A stretch of 64,000 bases of DNA from Polynucleobacter sp. JS-JIR-5-A7 (GTDB lineage Bacteria > Pseudomonadota > Gammaproteobacteria > Burkholderiales > Burkholderiaceae). Each line of letters opens with the position of its first letter. Position 1 is the stretch's first letter. Below are positions 61,945-64,000 of this stretch, one piece after another. The stretch covers positions 1,172,048 through 1,236,047 of the forward strand of contig NZ_CP061308.1 of assembly GCF_018687935.1 (NCBI RefSeq), given 5' to 3'. The notes below the pieces were generated by a model, which had not been told where the DNA came from, made no database searches, and saw only the letters and a list, made by a program, of their open reading frames with translations. Both the position numbers and the translations under genes were made by a program.

Positions 61945-62606
61945 AAGACGCCTTTTTGTTTTAAGCTGGCATCCACCCAAGCATCATCATATTTGCCATC
62001 ATGAATCGATTGGATTGTTTTACGCTCAATAGTCTCTTTTTCCTTACCCAAGCGAGCGGCCTCAAGCACCAACTCAGGAGCTAAGGCAATAATTCCATCG
62101 CCATCACCCAAAATCACATCACCAGGATGAACAACCATCCCCCCGATCGACACTGGGACGTTGATACTGCCGGGACCATCCTTGTAAGGGCCCCGCATAT
62201 TGACACCACGTGCCCAACATGGAAAATGATGTTTCTCAAAGGCTTCCACATCCCGAATCGCAGCATCAAAGACTACACCAATAGCCCCTCTTGATTTGGC
62301 AACCGTCATCATGATTTCACCAAACAAAGCGCGGGAGACATCGCCACCCCCATCAACCACCAATACATCACTAGGTTGAAGTATTTGTAAGGCTTTGTGA
62401 ATCATCAAGTTATCACCAGACCGCACACTTACTGTGACAGCATTGCCACATACAGAAACTGGCGACTTGTTTACAGGCAATATATTGACTGCGCCAATCG
62501 TCCTACCCAATACATCACTAACAACAGAAGTTGCCAATCCTGTTAGGGCTACGATCCCCTCTTTAAAGGCTTCTTTTCTAGGGCGAATTTCATAACCATT
62601 ATTCAT
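61941..62606 (-). CDS. RraA-fold aldolase/decarboxylase-like protein, second copy
   Basis: A 221-residue RraA-superfamily protein, divergent from the other copy. It has SGDNLMIHKAL (residues 63–73), like the GDN…H segment I recall in LigK, and E97, R118 and D119 (FGEIM … AAIRDV), again E-X20-R-D. Either copy could be the CHA aldolase; this one has the closer GDN segment, the other the closer position to ligJ. It follows the outer Bug gene by 21 bases and overlaps the next Bug gene. Confidence 0.85.
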   Translation of the reverse strand: MNNGYEIRPRKEAFKEGIVALTGLATSVVSDVLGRTIGAVNILPVNKSPVSVCGNAVTVSVRSGDNLMIHKALQILQPSDVLVVDGGGDVSRALFGEIMMTVAKSRGAIGVVFDAAIRDVEAFEKHHFPCWARGVNMRGPYKDGPGSINVPVSIGGMVVHPGDVILGDGDGIIALAPELVLEAARLGKEKETIERKTIQSIHDGKYDDAWVDASLKQKGVL

Positions 62607-62627
62607 GTTGCATTCCTTGTAAAGTGT

Positions 62628-63596
62628 TTAATCGACTGTTGCGCCTGTGCGCTTCACCAAAGACTCCCAGTAAGGAATCTCTCTGTTAATAAATTGTGTA
62701 AATTGTTCTGGCGTACCCGCCACATCACTAGAACCCATCTTATTAAGACTGGCTGCTACTTCCGGCTCTTTCATTGTCGCGTTAATTGCTTTATTCAGTC
62801 TTGAAATTAAAACGGATGGCGTTTTGGCTGCCACAAACACACCGTACCAATTTTCAATCACAAAGCTGCTGTAGCCAAGCTCTTTCATGGTGGGTACGTT
62901 AGGAAAGTTCTTTGGCCTAACAGCTCCCGTTGTTGCCAATACCCGGATGCGCCCGGATGATATCTGTGCAGCAATCGTGGTGGTTGTCTCAAAGGCAATC
63001 GGCACTTGTCCAGCAAGTACATCAGCCATTGCTGGCCCCTGCCCTCTGTAGGGTATGTGCGTCAAATCCAATTGTTTTTCAAGTTTGAGCATTTCTGCCA
63101 TCAAATGTTGTGGACTACCGCTCCCACCAGATGCATAGCTGTATTTACCTGGATTATTTTTAATCAGCTCCACCAGTTCACCAAGAGTATTTGCAGGTAC
63201 CGAAGCATTCACATAGAGAACCAAAGGTACTGATGCTACTTCTGCAACTGCTGCCAAATCCTTGGAAGGATTGATCCTTAACTTATATAAATTCTGATTA
63301 ATGACTACCCCAGTATTATTTCCAAGCAATAAAGTACAACCATCTGAGGCTGAATTCGCCACATACTCTGTTCCAATATTGCTACTAGCTCCACCTTTGT
63401 TTTCGACTATGACATTTGTCCCGAGCTGTTTAGCAATTCCTGGCGCAAGCATTCTTGCCAAGATGTCAGTTGTCCCCCCGGGTGGATATGGCGAGACAAA
63501 TTTAATGGTTGGGCACGGATATGAACTCTGAGCTTTTACATTGAGCACTGATAGCAATAAGCAAAGGCTAATCCCCAGAAATAACTGTCTCTTCAT
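62628..63596 (-). CDS. Bug/TctC-type periplasmic binding protein D (cysteine-containing paralogue)
   Basis: A 322-residue Bug receptor, first gene of the accessory run. Signal peptide MKRQLFLGISLCLLLSVLNVKAQ. It is highly similar along its length to the receptor at 56504–57487, sharing YPCP, DGCTLLLGN, GVVIN, NLYKLR, LDLTHIPYRG-type and VENWYG-type segments. C28 and C87 match that paralogue (both pairs are 59 residues apart). I chose ATG 63596, with GAGGGAA upstream, over a start 42 bases earlier. The 120-base gap to the divergent last gene probably holds the cluster promoter. Confidence 0.92.
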   Translation of the reverse strand: MKRQLFLGISLCLLLSVLNVKAQSSYPCPTIKFVSPYPPGGTTDILARMLAPGIAKQLGTNVIVENKGGASSNIGTEYVANSASDGCTLLLGNNTGVVINQNLYKLRINPSKDLAAVAEVASVPLVLYVNASVPANTLGELVELIKNNPGKYSYASGGSGSPQHLMAEMLKLEKQLDLTHIPYRGQGPAMADVLAGQVPIAFETTTTIAAQISSGRIRVLATTGAVRPKNFPNVPTMKELGYSSFVIENWYGVFVAAKTPSVLISRLNKAINATMKEPEVAASLNKMGSSDVAGTPEQFTQFINREIPYWESLVKRTGATVD

Positions 63597-63716
63597 TTTT
63601 TTATATTCCCTCTTTCTTTGCCTAGCTAAATAAGGCATAGGCTAAGATCTATTCTTTAGTAAAAATATACCTTACATACCCCTCACTCAGCGCATTTCTA
63701 TATAAAAAGCCTTGAA

Positions 63717-64000
63717 ATGACCAAAAGCCTCAATCGAGAAGAATTATTATTCATTGCCCAGAGTTTTGATCCTGGGGATAAATGTTCTGACTGTCAGTCG
63801 CTCAACTGCCAAGGCTGGGAAAGCATCCCGGGTGGATTCATCACCAATTCTCTAGAGTGCATAGGGACCCTGAGGATCGAGAATGCACCAGAGTGCTGGG
63901 AGGAAGATCATCCCAAAGGAACCACGATCTGGTCTAAAGATGCCCCCATCTCCATCTCCTTTCATCCTTACAACAAGTCTGACGTTTACGAATGTAAGCA
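63717..64000 (+). CDS. Conserved cysteine-containing protein, 3' end beyond window
   Basis: An open frame of 94 codons from ATG 63717 to the window edge: MTKSLNREELLFIAQSFDPG, then KCSDCQSLNCQGW, IPGGF, ECIGTL, ECWEEDHPKGTTIWSKDAP and PYNKSDVYEC. The CxxC…C pattern and the final cysteine suggest a metal-binding protein. It resembles an uncharacterised family of Burkholderiales proteins as I recall it, but I cannot name a function. Codon use looks coding and the frame stays open. No ribosome site is visible; TATAAA-like sequence lies 11–18 bases before the ATG. Confidence 0.7.
   Translation, partial: MTKSLNREELLFIAQSFDPGDKCSDCQSLNCQGWESIPGGFITNSLECIGTLRIENAPECWEEDHPKGTTIWSKDAPISISFHPYNKSDVYECK

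Overview
The window looks like chromosomal DNA of a free-living freshwater betaproteobacterium (Burkholderiales), most probably Polynucleobacter or a close relative. The evidence is the protein sequences and the gene orders (leuC–entericidin–leuD–leuB–asd–fimV–truA–trpFBA–accD–folC–SPOR–cvpA–purF–metZ, and sdhCDAB–sdhE–gltA beside gntR/mdh). Base composition is moderate by eye for this order (not counted). I saw no rRNA, tRNA, insertion sequence, CRISPR array or phage gene, and no gene-free stretch over 300 bases.

Region 1 (1–13.8 kb). After the end of a glutaryl-CoA dehydrogenase gene, minus-strand genes run from an ArsR-type repressor through soxC, D, Y, Z, A, X and B. They continue into a periplasmic DsrE-like protein, a secreted metallo-beta-lactamase-fold hydrolase, a small cytochrome c, three YeeE/YedE sulfur-transport proteins and a DUF442 sulfurtransferase. 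A complete SoxXA–YZ–B–CD set predicts oxidation of thiosulfate to sulfate. The extra genes probably move or process sulfane sulfur. Divergent modBC (no modA here) may supply molybdate for the SoxC cofactor.

Region 2 (15.6–38.1 kb). This is a long minus-strand biosynthetic block: metZ, purF, cvpA, a SPOR protein, folC, accD, trpA/B/F, truA, fimV, asd, leuB/D/C, then TCA-cycle genes gltA, sdhE and sdhBADC, and a GntR regulator. It covers methionine, purine, folate, fatty-acid, tryptophan, lysine/threonine-branch and leucine synthesis and links to respiration.

Region 3 (38.2–56.5 kb). Mostly plus-strand housekeeping genes: mdh, a small secreted protein, a transaminase, a glutathione transferase, a 3-hydroxybutyryl-CoA dehydrogenase, rarA, a DsbA-fold isomerase, a periplasmic cyclophilin, a pabB–pabC fusion, a Nudix hydrolase, aat and bpt (N-degron pathway), pyrD, an IclR regulator and a phasin. 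Minus-strand genes here encode a DUF2863 protein, YaaA, a PbpG-type endopeptidase and an EamA exporter.

Region 4 (56.5–63.6 kb). A compact accessory cluster on the minus strand holds four Bug/TctC-type binding proteins, two RraA-fold aldolase/decarboxylase-like enzymes, a LigJ-like 4-oxalomesaconate hydratase and a family-3 solute-binding lipoprotein. It looks like the lower end of a protocatechuate/gallate meta-cleavage route with matching receptors, but no ring-cleavage enzyme or membrane permease lies in the window. This cluster and the extended sox locus are the most promising places for new biology.
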